This document shows positions 1 to 8,428 of a stretch of 64,000 nucleotides of DNA, one piece after another. The notes below the pieces were generated by a model. That model saw only the letters and a list, made by a program, of their open reading frames with translations. It was not told the DNA's origin and searched no databases. The stretch spans positions 2,825,001 through 2,889,000 of the forward strand of contig NZ_CP012914.1 in NCBI RefSeq assembly GCF_001315015.1, read 5' to 3'. The stretch is from Azospirillum brasilense (GTDB lineage: Bacteria > Pseudomonadota > Alphaproteobacteria > Azospirillales > Azospirillaceae). The translations under genes were made by a program, and so were the position numbers. The number at the start of each line of letters is the position of its first letter. Position 1 is the first letter of the stretch.

Positions 1-1026
1 GAGCTGCGCTGCATGCAGCAGTTCGCGGCCGGGGTGCTGACCCAGCTGTCCGCCTTCCTGCGGGTGAAGCCCGACGCCATCCTGTGCGCCCAGCGCGGCG
101 CCACCGGCCGGCCGCTGCCCGACGGCGCCTTCTACGTGCTGGCCGGGGCTGGCTGCTACGCCGAGGCGGCTGGGCAGACCGCGTCGCCGACCGGAGCGGT
201 GATCCCGCCGGCCCTCGCCGATCGCATCACCGATGCCTTCCGCAGCCGCCGCAGCCATTACGGCGCCAACGAGACGACCCTGTTCATCCGCGTGCCGGAC
301 GGGCACGAGGTGGCGGCGTGGATTCACACCGACCGGCCTCTGGACGAGGTGGACCGCGGGCTGGTCGAGGTGTTTGCCTCCAAGATCGCCCTCAGCTTCG
401 CCAATGTCAGCCTGTATGAGCGGCTGCGCGAGGCCAACGAGACGCTGGAGGCCCGCGTCGCCGAACGCACCCGCGCGCTGGAGGCGGCGAACGCCAAGTT
501 GGAGCGGCTGGCCACCGTCGATCCGCTGACCGCCGTGTGGAACCGCCGGCATTTCCTGGACCTCGCCGCGGCGGAGCTGGGACGGGCGCATCGGCACGGG
601 CGGCGGCTGAGCGTCATCCTGCTCGACCTCGACAATTTCAAGGCGGTCAACGACGGCCACGGCCACGCCGCCGGAGACGAGGCGCTGCGCACGGTGGTGG
701 TCCGCGCCCGCGAGGCCCTGCGCACCTCCGACCAACTCGCCCGCTTCGGCGGGGAGGAGTTCGTCGCCCTGCTGCCCGAGACCGACCTCGCCGGGGCGCG
801 CATCGTGGCCGAGCGGGTGCGCGCCGCCATCGCCGGAAGCCCGGTGGTGACCGACGGCCGGGCCATCCCCATCACCGCCAGCCTGGGCGTGGCCGAGTGG
901 AACACGGCGGAGGCCTCCATCGAACTGACCCTGCGCCGCGCAGACGCCGCGCTCTACGAGGCCAAGCTGGCCGGACGGGACCGCGTGTGCGTGGCCGACG
1001 AGCCGAAGACGCCGGCCGCTTCCTGA
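1..1026 (+). CDS. Diguanylate cyclase with DUF3369 region (5' partial)
   Basis: The reading frame is open from the first base of the window (codons read E-L-R-C-M), so the N-terminus lies outside; Met at 13 is only the first in-window start. Roughly the first 130 residues match the DUF3369 sensory region also present in the HD-GYP regulator at 33.5-35.0 kb; both contain a FxNVSLYE motif. A short coiled coil (about residues 140-165) leads into a GGDEF domain with an intact GGEEF active site and an RxxD inhibitory I-site five residues before it. The protein should therefore make c-di-GMP and be product-inhibited. In this family a receiver domain normally precedes DUF3369, so this is probably the output half of a response regulator; that part is inference. 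Confidence 0.9.
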   Translation, partial: ELRCMQQFAAGVLTQLSAFLRVKPDAILCAQRGATGRPLPDGAFYVLAGAGCYAEAAGQTASPTGAVIPPALADRITDAFRSRRSHYGANETTLFIRVPDGHEVAAWIHTDRPLDEVDRGLVEVFASKIALSFANVSLYERLREANETLEARVAERTRALEAANAKLERLATVDPLTAVWNRRHFLDLAAAELGRAHRHGRRLSVILLDLDNFKAVNDGHGHAAGDEALRTVVVRAREALRTSDQLARFGGEEFVALLPETDLAGARIVAERVRAAIAGSPVVTDGRAIPITASLGVAEWNTAEASIELTLRRADAALYEAKLAGRDRVCVADEPKTPAAS

Positions 1027-1146
1027 TCCGCCGCCGCGATACCGGGTGCGAAGCCGAGCGCGGTTCGCAACAAAGGAACCGTCTGCTTGCGGTTCTCATG
1101 TCGGCCGCAACCAGCCCTCGTACAGAAAATTCCCCGACCTTGAACA

Positions 1147-1160
1147 AAGTTTGCAAACTT
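1147..1160. promoter_or_regulatory. 14-bp perfect palindrome, candidate operator
   Basis: AAGTTTGCAAACTT reads identically on both strands and lies in the roughly 280-bp gap between the diguanylate cyclase and the next gene. It resembles the RamB-type box (AGTTTGCAAA) known from actinobacteria, and a RamB/ScfR-like regulator is encoded at 39-40.5 kb. Any link between the two is speculation. Confidence 0.3.
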
Positions 1161-1305
1161 CAGCCGCCCTGCACTTCGGCGTTGCAGGATCTGGAGGCGT
1201 GGATTACCGCTCATCCGTTCTCGACACCATGAGACGGCGAAAGCGGTGAGCGGACTCCAAGCCGATCCCGCTGCGGTACTTCTCCGGGGGCTCAGGGTCT
1301 CAGCC

Positions 1306-1929
1306 ATGTGGAACGATTATGGTCAGGCGCTGTTCCTGGCGCTTGCCTTGGCCGGGTTGGGGTTCGGCATCGGCAAGGCGGCGGTTCTGCTGGGCGAGCG
1401 CGCGATCGAGCGGCGGCTCGGCACCGGCAACCTGCGCGACATCATCGCCCGCCGCGCCAAGCTGGAAGCCGGGTTCGAAGCGCGCAGGACGCAGCGCGTC
1501 GCCGACCTGCGCAAAGCCGAAGAAGAGGTCAGCGAGGCTCTGCGCCGCCGTCAGGCGCTGGAGCGGCGCCTGCGCGACCTTCAGCACCGCGGCGACGACT
1601 TACTGCGGCTGATCGGCGAGGAGGTCGCCGGCACCCCCTGCTACATCGCGCAGGTCGCGAACAAATACATCGGCAGCGGCGCCAACCAGCAGGCGCACCA
1701 CGCCTTCATCGACTCCGGCTGGGCGAAACCGCAGACGGTCGAAGTGTGGGCGCGTACCATGCCGGTGGCCCGCACCGAGATCGAACGGCGCTATCCGCCC
1801 GCCTTCGGCTATGTGGTGCTGAGGATTCAGGAGGCGCCGCAAGGCTCTCCGATCACGGCCGGCGGGGCGGGAGCCGGCCACGGCGGTTCCGGCTCGGACG
1901 ACGCTCTTCCCCTGGCAAAAGCAAGCTGA
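1306..1929 (+). CDS. Membrane-anchored coiled-coil protein, unknown function
   Basis: Not recognised as a named family. An N-terminal hydrophobic segment (about residues 7-27, LFLALALAGLGFGIGKAAVL) is followed by a long charged, Arg/Glu/Leu-rich stretch (about 40-105) typical of a coiled coil, then a small C-terminal domain ending in ERRYPPAFGYVVLRI. ATG 1306 is preferred over an in-frame GTG at 1246 because the hydrophobic segment then starts the protein; no strong Shine-Dalgarno decides the matter. The next gene has the same three-part layout and a similar C-terminal motif, so the two look like tandem, diverged paralogues. The arrangement suggests an inner-membrane anchor holding a cytoplasmic or periplasmic helix and a small globular head. 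Confidence 0.7.
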   Translation: MWNDYGQALFLALALAGLGFGIGKAAVLLGERAIERRLGTGNLRDIIARRAKLEAGFEARRTQRVADLRKAEEEVSEALRRRQALERRLRDLQHRGDDLLRLIGEEVAGTPCYIAQVANKYIGSGANQQAHHAFIDSGWAKPQTVEVWARTMPVARTEIERRYPPAFGYVVLRIQEAPQGSPITAGGAGAGHGGSGSDDALPLAKAS

Positions 1930-1936
1930 GGACGCC

Positions 1937-2464
1937 GTGGGTCACCCATCGCTCCCATATCTCTTCTCCGCGCTGGTCGGCGTGGCGACGCTGGCGGTCT
2001 CGCTCCTGTCGGCACGGCGGCAGCTCCGGACGGCGGAGGAGCGCATCGCCAGCGCCGCAGCCCGCCGGCAGGCCCAGGTGGAGCGCCTCAAACGCCTCGC
2101 CCGCGCCACGCTGGACCAAGCGCGGGAGCTGCGCACGGCGCGGCGTCGCAAGGCACCCATCGACCTGGCCTGCGAGGATCTGGAGCAGCGTCTGGCGGCG
2201 GCGGGCGCGGCAGACCGGCGGGTCTATGTCCTCGATGACCGGCGGACCCCGGCGGATGCCGGATGGGTGGTGACGGTGGCTCACGCCGGCTATGGCACGC
2301 GCGTCACCGGCGGCCTGGAGAAGACGGCCCTGGAGCGCTGGAAGAGGGGCCGTCGCTTTCTGGTCTGGGGACTGGACGAGACGAAGGCGCGGGAGAAGAC
2401 CAACGCCCGCTATCCCGAGCACAAGGGCTTCTCCGTTCTTTCGGTGAAGCCTTACCTCGATTGA
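1937..2464 (+). CDS. Membrane-anchored coiled-coil protein, unknown function (paralogue of preceding gene)
   Basis: The gene starts at a GTG 8 bp after the previous stop, so the pair is probably one transcript. A short N-terminal hydrophobic segment (LPYLFSALVGVATLAVSLLS, about residues 5-24) precedes a basic helical stretch with many Arg/Ala/Leu residues (about 25-90) and a C-terminal domain ending in NARYPEHKGFSVLSV. That ending lines up with the RRYPPAFGYVVLRI ending of its neighbour, and both carry W(A/G)..-x-AR/KAR just before it. Function is unknown. The two proteins may be partners in one membrane complex, but that is inferred only from pairing and shared architecture. Confidence 0.7.
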   Translation: MGHPSLPYLFSALVGVATLAVSLLSARRQLRTAEERIASAAARRQAQVERLKRLARATLDQARELRTARRRKAPIDLACEDLEQRLAAAGAADRRVYVLDDRRTPADAGWVVTVAHAGYGTRVTGGLEKTALERWKRGRRFLVWGLDETKAREKTNARYPEHKGFSVLSVKPYLD

Positions 2465-2601
2465 CGACACGGACGGATAGGCTTCCCCGTTTGGGGGAGC
2501 CCCGGCGGTGGTCATCTGCCGGACGGACGGTTGCTGTCACCTCTTTTCGCTACCATGTCCTTCACAGTTGCGTCATTCTGCTCGGGTCAAGCGGAGGAGT
2601 C

Positions 2602-2724
2602 ATGATGGATCTCGATCTGGTCGTGCTCGTTGGAGCGATGGCTGCGGCCCTCGCCGGCCTCGCTGCCGCCCGCCCGGCCATGAAGCCGGTGCGCGTGCGC
2701 AGCCGGAACCGCCGTCGGCGCTGA
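2602..2724 (+). CDS. 40-residue membrane-type small protein
   Basis: A short reading frame starts ATGATG immediately behind a good ribosome-binding site (GGAGG at about 2593-2597). The product has one hydrophobic Ala/Leu/Val-rich helix (about residues 5-24) and a very basic tail ending in RNRRRR. This is the form of a single-pass small membrane protein with a positive cytoplasmic tail. It follows the coiled-coil pair by about 140 bp and reads in the same direction. No family was recognised. Support comes from the ribosome-binding site and the coherent topology only. Confidence 0.5.
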   Translation: MMDLDLVVLVGAMAAALAGLAAARPAMKPVRVRSRNRRRR

Positions 2725-2808
2725 CCACCCGGCGCCGCGCCATTCGGTGCGGTTCACGGCGCTGCGGTCAGGCGGCGGCTCGGCCCCGGAGACGCTCCGG
2801 GGCTGCCG

Positions 2809-3210
2809 TCAGCGGTCCAGATTCCGGATCGCGCGGTTGAGTTCGTACTCTTTGGAAGCCACGTGCGCTTCCAGGTTTCCCACGCGCTTTTCAAAATCAC
2901 GGAAGCGTTGCGTCAAGCCGGCCAGGGTGCGGTCGGGCTTGATCGACACGCCGCGCCAGAAGGCCTCCTCCTCCGGGTTGCGGTAGACCGCCGGCGGCTT
3001 GACCGGCAGGATCAGCACCGCGAGCACGTAGGCGAGAATCACCGGCGGCATGAAGAAGAACAAGCCCAGCACCAGGGCCAGCCGCACCAATCCGGGCCGG
3101 AACCCGAAATAATCGGCGATGCCGGCGCACACGCCCCCCACCACGCCACGCTGCGGATCGCGGTAGAGCCGGTGCGGGTTGGGCGAGTCGTAGGGCGAAG
3201 AACGGTCCAT
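2809..3210 (-). CDS. pspC: PspC-domain envelope-stress membrane protein
   Basis: The 133-residue protein opens with the PspC signature (LYRDPQRGVVGGVCAGIADYFG, about residues 15-36). A strongly hydrophobic double membrane segment follows (about 40-70), then a cytoplasmic helical tail. In enterobacteria PspC with PspB senses inner-membrane damage and pulls PspA away from the activator PspF. Here it is the last gene of the leftward psp set, about 45 bp after pspB, with the order small ORF-pspA-pspB-pspC conserved. No rho-independent terminator was identified directly behind it. Confidence 0.9.
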   Translation of the reverse strand: MDRSSPYDSPNPHRLYRDPQRGVVGGVCAGIADYFGFRPGLVRLALVLGLFFFMPPVILAYVLAVLILPVKPPAVYRNPEEEAFWRGVSIKPDRTLAGLTQRFRDFEKRVGNLEAHVASKEYELNRAIRNLDR

Positions 3211-3255
3211 CGTCGGGCTCCCGTCAGGTCGGAATGAGTGCGGAATGCGGCCGGC

Positions 3256-3483
3256 TCACAGCTTGTCGCGCCAATTGGGCGACTCCGCGTCGAGCACCCG
3301 TTCCAGCGCGTGGATGCGGCCTTCCAGGCGGTTCGAGATGTCCCACAGCTCGGCCAGAAGCTGCTCGTCCTGGGCCGACAGACCGCGCTGCCCACGCCAT
3401 TTGGTGATGTAGTGGAAGATGATCCAAAGCGGTGCCACCACGGTCATGAAGAGCGCCGCGAGGACGAAGCTGAAACCGCTCAT
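3256..3483 (-). CDS. pspB: Phage-shock protein B
   Basis: The 75-residue protein matches PspB in size and layout. It has an N-terminal transmembrane helix (about residues 5-27), a short basic link (KWRGQRG) and a C-terminal helix with the leucine-rich pattern LLAELWDISNRLEGRIHALE. PspB works with PspC as the membrane sensor of proton-motive-force or envelope stress. It lies between pspA and pspC on the same strand. The roughly 100-bp gap from pspA contains a GC-rich inverted sequence near 3518-3545 that may tune the relative expression of pspA and pspBC. Confidence 0.9.
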   Translation of the reverse strand: MSGFSFVLAALFMTVVAPLWIIFHYITKWRGQRGLSAQDEQLLAELWDISNRLEGRIHALERVLDAESPNWRDKL

Positions 3484-3582
3484 CGGGGGACGGCCTTTCT
3501 TGTTGTTCAGGGAAACCCCTCCCCCGCGAAGCGGCGGGAGAGGGGACTCAGCGCCCGCGTCGGTGTCGACGCCGGTGTGGGA

Positions 3583-4254
3583 TCAGCTTCCCCGGCGCGC
3601 GGCGACGCGGGCCTTCAGCGCGGCCAGCTCGTCCTGGACCTTCTTGTCGGCCTCCAGCTCCGCGATCTCCTCGGTCAGCGTCTTGGTGCGGCCCACGTCG
3701 TAGGCCTCCACGCGGCCCTCCAGCTCGTCGAGGTTGCGCTCCACCTGCTCGAAGCGGGAGAAGGCGTCGTTGATCCGCTCGTCGTGCAGGGTGGAGCGGA
3801 CACGCACGCGGTTGGCCGCCGTCTTGGTGCGGGCGACCAGTGCCTTCTCGCGGTTCTTGGCGTCGGTCAGCTTGGCCTGGAGGCGGCCGATGTCCTCGTT
3901 GGACTTGGACAGGGCCTCCTCGACCTGGGCGAGCTGGGCGGTCAGGACGTCGGCCTCCTCGGCGGCGCGCGACTTGGCCAGCAGCGCCTGCTTGGCGAGG
4001 TCCTCGCGGTCGTGGGTCAGCGCGGTCTCGGCCTTGCGGTCCCAGGAGTCGCGCTCGCGGTGCAGGTCGGCGATGCGGCGCTCGATCTCCTTGCGCTCGG
4101 CGATGATCTTCACCGTGGAGGAGCGCACCTCGACCAGCGTGTCCTCCATCTCCTGGATGATCAGACGGATCAGCTTCTCCGGGTCCTCCGCGCGGTCGAG
4201 CAGGGAGTTGAGGTTGGACTGCACGATGTCGGTCAGGCGCGAAAAGATGCTCAT
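3583..4254 (-). CDS. pspA: Phage-shock protein A (PspA/IM30 family)
   Basis: The 223-residue, almost wholly helical protein begins MSIFSRLTDIVQSNLNSLLD, the classic amphipathic membrane-binding N-terminus of PspA. It continues with EDPEKLIRLIIQEMEDTLVE and a long coiled coil. PspA both restrains the sigma-54 activator PspF and, once released, assembles on the inner membrane to limit proton leakage. Its length matches E. coli PspA (222 residues). It is the second gene behind the sigma-54 promoter at 4477-4491 and is followed by pspB and pspC. Confidence 0.97.
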   Translation of the reverse strand: MSIFSRLTDIVQSNLNSLLDRAEDPEKLIRLIIQEMEDTLVEVRSSTVKIIAERKEIERRIADLHRERDSWDRKAETALTHDREDLAKQALLAKSRAAEEADVLTAQLAQVEEALSKSNEDIGRLQAKLTDAKNREKALVARTKTAANRVRVRSTLHDERINDAFSRFEQVERNLDELEGRVEAYDVGRTKTLTEEIAELEADKKVQDELAALKARVAARRGS

Positions 4255-4300
4255 GGGGATGTGTCCGTTCTTGGTCGCTTTGGGTCGGGCGTTGGTTACG

Positions 4301-4447
4301 TCAGCCGAGGATCGTGGCGATCAGCAGGCCGGCGGCGAAGAACGCCCAGCTCTCGGTGGGGCGGCTGGTCAGGTAGGTCCGGATGCGCGCGGCCAGCGGA
4401 CGGGCCTCGCGGGTGTAGCGGCGGTGGTAGTCGCTGTAGTGGCTCAT
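4301..4447 (-). CDS. 48-residue small membrane protein, first gene of psp operon
   Basis: The ATG at 4447 sits 7 bp behind AAGGAG, a strong ribosome-binding site. The product begins MSHYSDYHRRYTREARPLAA and ends with one hydrophobic helix (WAFFAAGLLIATILG, about residues 34-48). It is the first gene after the sigma-54 promoter and precedes pspA by about 46 bp, so it should be induced with the psp genes. The family was not recognised. A basic soluble head with a C-terminal tail anchor suggests a stress-induced inner-membrane peptide, possibly a PspA or PspBC partner; that role is inference. Confidence 0.75.
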   Translation of the reverse strand: MSHYSDYHRRYTREARPLAARIRTYLTSRPTESWAFFAAGLLIATILG

Positions 4448-4476
4448 GCGGGTCTCCTTGTTTGGTCCCCTTCTTC

Positions 4477-4491
4477 GCAATGGCCGTGCCA
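4477..4491 (-). promoter_or_regulatory. Sigma-54 (RpoN) promoter of the psp operon
   Basis: On the minus strand the sequence reads TGGCACGGCCATTGC, a perfect match to the -24/-12 consensus TGGCAC-N5-TTGC. The -12 GC is at 4477-4478, which puts transcription start near 4466, just before the AAGGAG ribosome-binding site of the first psp gene. The divergent pspF gene encodes the matching bacterial enhancer-binding protein; its binding sites should lie between here and 4612. Confidence 0.9.
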
Positions 4492-4611
4492 AAGCCGGAA
4501 ATTCCCGCAAAGCCTTGGATTTTCTGAAGCGGGCGGACGGCGGCCGGGCTTGGGTCGTCGCCCTTTCCGCGATAGTATGAAGAAATTCGCCAACTCTTCG
4601 TCCTTTTGACC

Positions 4612-5613
<1,002 letters not shown>

Positions 5614-5620
5614 GGAGCGG

Positions 5621-5932
5621 CTATTTCTTCTCCAGCAGCAGCGTGCCCTTGCTCTGCAGCCGGTCCTTGACCTTGTTGGCCAGCAGGCCGAGCGCCCAGG
5701 GAAGCTGCACCTCCACGGTGACGTTGTCGTCCTGCACGTCGATGAAGCCGGTGACGGTCTGGGCCATCGCCACCACGCGGAAATCCACGCGGTCGTCGGT
5801 CCAATGGTCGTCCATGCTGCTGGCGACCGCGGCGAGGTGGGAGCGGGCCTGCCCCACCCCCTCCGCCACGCGTCGCTTCGCCTCGTCCCGGCCGAGCTTG
5901 TGGGGAATGGAAACGGTCAGGGGCTTCGACAT
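5621..5932 (-). CDS. PHA-system (granule region) family protein
   Basis: The 103-residue protein begins MSKPLTVSIPHKLGRDEAKR and resembles the small 'polyhydroxyalkanoic acid system' family (PHA_gran_rgn). These proteins are found near PHA genes and are thought to associate with granules. It has a central alternating strand pattern (DFRVVAMAQTVTGFIDVQDD) and an LPWALGLLANKVK helix. Here it stands alone, convergent with pspF and 8 bp from it, while the PHA depolymerase is about 17 kb away. The exact biochemical role of the family is not settled. Confidence 0.75.
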   Translation of the reverse strand: MSKPLTVSIPHKLGRDEAKRRVAEGVGQARSHLAAVASSMDDHWTDDRVDFRVVAMAQTVTGFIDVQDDNVTVEVQLPWALGLLANKVKDRLQSKGTLLLEKK

Positions 5933-6140
5933 GAACAGGCTCTCCGCTGCGTCAACGCTTATTCATGGCAAACAACAGTCCGCGGCGGCTTTTCTTCCAC
6001 CCCCGTCATCCATCTGCAACGGTGCTAAGACAAATCTTATCTCTTTCGAGGGCGCTCTTTCGTCGCAACGGGGCGGCGGCGTATAGCTTTCCATCACAGA
6101 TTACATCGGGCATGGATTTCTTGGGGGCCGCGACCGCGCC

Positions 6141-8312
6141 GTGAGCAACGATCGACCGGGCGAACTCTTTGCGGGGCCGCGCCCCATCCAGACGCGGGGC
6201 GAGGAACCGGCGTTGCGCCCGCGCCTGCCCAAACGCGCGCCCAAGCCGGAAAAGCCCGCCAAGCCCGAGAAACCCAAGGCCGAGAAGCCGCGCAAGCCCG
6301 CTCCCCCGCCACGGAAAGCCGCTCCGAAACCGGCCAGAGGCGGCGGCGGGCGGCGGACGATCCTCGGCACGCTGGTCTATGCCGGGATGGTCGCCGGGGT
6401 GTGGTGCGGCATCGCGCTGGGGGCGGTGCTGGCCTGGTTCGCGCTGGACCTGCCGGACATCTCCAAGGTGGCGCAGTTCGAACGGCGCGCCTCGGTCACC
6501 GTGCTGGCGGCTGACGGAGCAGAGTTTGCGCGCTTCGGCGACCTGCACGGCACGACGCTGGGCGTGCGCGACCTGCCGCCGCATCTCATCAACGCCGTGC
6601 TGGCCATCGAGGACCGGCGCTTCTATTCGCATTTCGGCGTCGATCCCATCGGTCTGGGCCGCGCGCTCTACGTCAACTGGCGGTCCGGGCGCTCGGCGCA
6701 GGGCGGCTCCACCATCACCCAGCAGCTCGCCAAGAACCTCTTTCTGACGCCCGAGAAGTCGCTGAAGCGCAAGATCCAGGAAGCCATGCTGGCGCTGTGG
6801 CTGGAGCACCGCTTCACCAAGGACCAGATCCTCACCGCCTATCTGAACCGCGTCTATCTGGGGGCGGGCACCTTCGGCGTGGACGCGGCGGCGCGCACCT
6901 ATTTCGGCAAGCCGGCGACCCAGCTCGACCTGCGGGAATCGGCGATCATCGCCGGCCTGCTGAAGGCGCCCTCGCGCTACGCCCCATCCTCCAACCCGGA
7001 CGAGGCGGCGGAGCGGTCGCGCGTCGTGATGGGCGCCATGGTGGACGCCGGCTTCATCACCGCGCCGGAGCTGGAGGCAGCGCGCAACGCCCCGCCGTCG
7101 ACCAAGCGCAAGCCGGGCGGCGACGGCCGCTATTTCGCCGATTGGGTGACGGAGCTGGTCTCGGCCTTCGTCGGCTCCGGCCACGGCGACGTGGTGGTCC
7201 GCACGACGCTGGACCTCAAGCTGCAGCGCGCGGCGGAGCAGCGGCTGGAGGAGATCCTGTCCGGCCCCGGTGCCGCCGCCAACGCCCGCCAGGGCGCCCT
7301 GGTCGCCATGACCACCGACGGCGCGGTGCGCGCCCTGGTCGGCGGGCGGGACTACGACAACAGCGAGTTCAACCGCGCCACCCAGGCGATGCGCCAGCCC
7401 GGTTCTGCCTTCAAGCCCTTCGTCTATCTGGCGGCGCTGGAGGCCGGCTGGTCGCCCGACAGCCCGGTCGAGGACGCCCCGGTCCGCATCGGCACCTGGA
7501 GCCCCGGCAACTACGACGGCAAGTTCCGCGGCACCATCACCATGGCCAACGCGCTGGCCCATTCGTCCAACACCGCGACCGTGCGCATCATCGACCGCAT
7601 CGGGGTGGAGCGGGTGCGCCGGGTGGCGGCGGGTCTGGGCATCAACTCGCCGCTGGGCAAGGACCTGTCGCTGGCGCTCGGCACCAGCGAGGTCAACCTG
7701 CTGGAGCTGACCCGCGGCTACGCCGGCATCGCCAACCGCGGCGCCCCGGTCTGGCCCTACGCCATCACCGAGATCAGGGACCGCGACGGCAACCTCCTGT
7801 ACCGGCGGCAGGCCGGCGGCTCCGCCCCGGTGGTCGACCCGGCGCACGCGGTGCAGCTCACCCGCATGATGACCGGCGTCATCGAGTACGGCACCGGCAA
7901 GTCGGCGAAGCTCGACCGCCCGGCGGCGGCCAAGTCGGGCACCACCCAGGATTACCGCGACGCCTGGTTCGTCGGCTTCACCGCCGACCTCGTGGCCGGG
8001 GTGTGGCTGGGCAACGACAACAACGCCGAGATGAAGCGGGTCACCGGCGGCTCGCTGCCGGCCAAGCTGTGGCAGGGCTTCATGCTGGACGCCCACGCCG
8101 GACGCCCGCCCCGCCCCCTGCCGGGGATGGAGGGCGCCCCCGCCTATGTCGCGTCCGGCATCGCGGAGCCCGCCCGCGCCACCCCGGCGGCGGCACCCGC
8201 GCGCGGGTCGTCGGGCGGCGTGGCAGGCGGCATCGGCTCGCTGATCGAAAGCCTGACCGGCAAGGGCAGCGCGCCGCAGGTGCAGTACGACTACGGCAAT
8301 CCGGTGCGGTGA
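6141..8312 (+). CDS. mrcA: Penicillin-binding protein 1A (class A, bifunctional)
   Basis: This 723-residue class A PBP polymerises and crosslinks peptidoglycan. After a Pro/Lys-rich cytoplasmic tail (about 1-70) comes one membrane helix (about 73-101). The glycosyltransferase domain carries EDRRFYSHFGVD (catalytic Glu about 157) and QGGSTITQQLAKN. The transpeptidase domain has the SxxK box SAFK (Ser about 422), SSN (about 475-477) and KSGT (about 598-601). The C-terminal tail is low-complexity Ala/Pro/Gly. The start is GTG 6141; no nearer ATG keeps the frame. The highly basic N-terminal tail (repeated KP/PK) is longer than in E. coli PBP1A. Confidence 0.95.
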   Translation: MSNDRPGELFAGPRPIQTRGEEPALRPRLPKRAPKPEKPAKPEKPKAEKPRKPAPPPRKAAPKPARGGGGRRTILGTLVYAGMVAGVWCGIALGAVLAWFALDLPDISKVAQFERRASVTVLAADGAEFARFGDLHGTTLGVRDLPPHLINAVLAIEDRRFYSHFGVDPIGLGRALYVNWRSGRSAQGGSTITQQLAKNLFLTPEKSLKRKIQEAMLALWLEHRFTKDQILTAYLNRVYLGAGTFGVDAAARTYFGKPATQLDLRESAIIAGLLKAPSRYAPSSNPDEAAERSRVVMGAMVDAGFITAPELEAARNAPPSTKRKPGGDGRYFADWVTELVSAFVGSGHGDVVVRTTLDLKLQRAAEQRLEEILSGPGAAANARQGALVAMTTDGAVRALVGGRDYDNSEFNRATQAMRQPGSAFKPFVYLAALEAGWSPDSPVEDAPVRIGTWSPGNYDGKFRGTITMANALAHSSNTATVRIIDRIGVERVRRVAAGLGINSPLGKDLSLALGTSEVNLLELTRGYAGIANRGAPVWPYAITEIRDRDGNLLYRRQAGGSAPVVDPAHAVQLTRMMTGVIEYGTGKSAKLDRPAAAKSGTTQDYRDAWFVGFTADLVAGVWLGNDNNAEMKRVTGGSLPAKLWQGFMLDAHAGRPPRPLPGMEGAPAYVASGIAEPARATPAAAPARGSSGGVAGGIGSLIESLTGKGSAPQVQYDYGNPVR

Positions 8313-8332
8313 CGGGGGAGCGCATTGCCCCC

Positions 8333-8418
8333 ACCCCGGCCCTCCCCCGCTGTCGCAGGGGAGGGAGATTCAGTCCCCTCCCCTGCGAAGCGGGGGAGGG
8401 TTAGGGAGGGGGCAACTT
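8333..8418. repeat. GC-rich imperfect inverted repeat between convergent genes
   Basis: Between mrcA and the convergent flavoprotein gene, the arms CCTCCCCCGCT and AGCGGGGGAGG flank an inner CAGGGGAGGGA/TCCCCTCCCCTG pair. The element can fold as a large stem and probably ends transcription from both sides. It is related in style, but not in sequence detail, to the 120-bp repeats at 11.4, 17.8 and 53.4 kb. Confidence 0.6.
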
Positions 8419-8428
8419 CGGCAACGAC

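Noticed and set aside
6006..8096. Minus-strand frame opposite mrcA
   Set aside because: It is a mirror of PBP1A codons; the product is rich in Gly/Arg/His/Val repeats without a domain.
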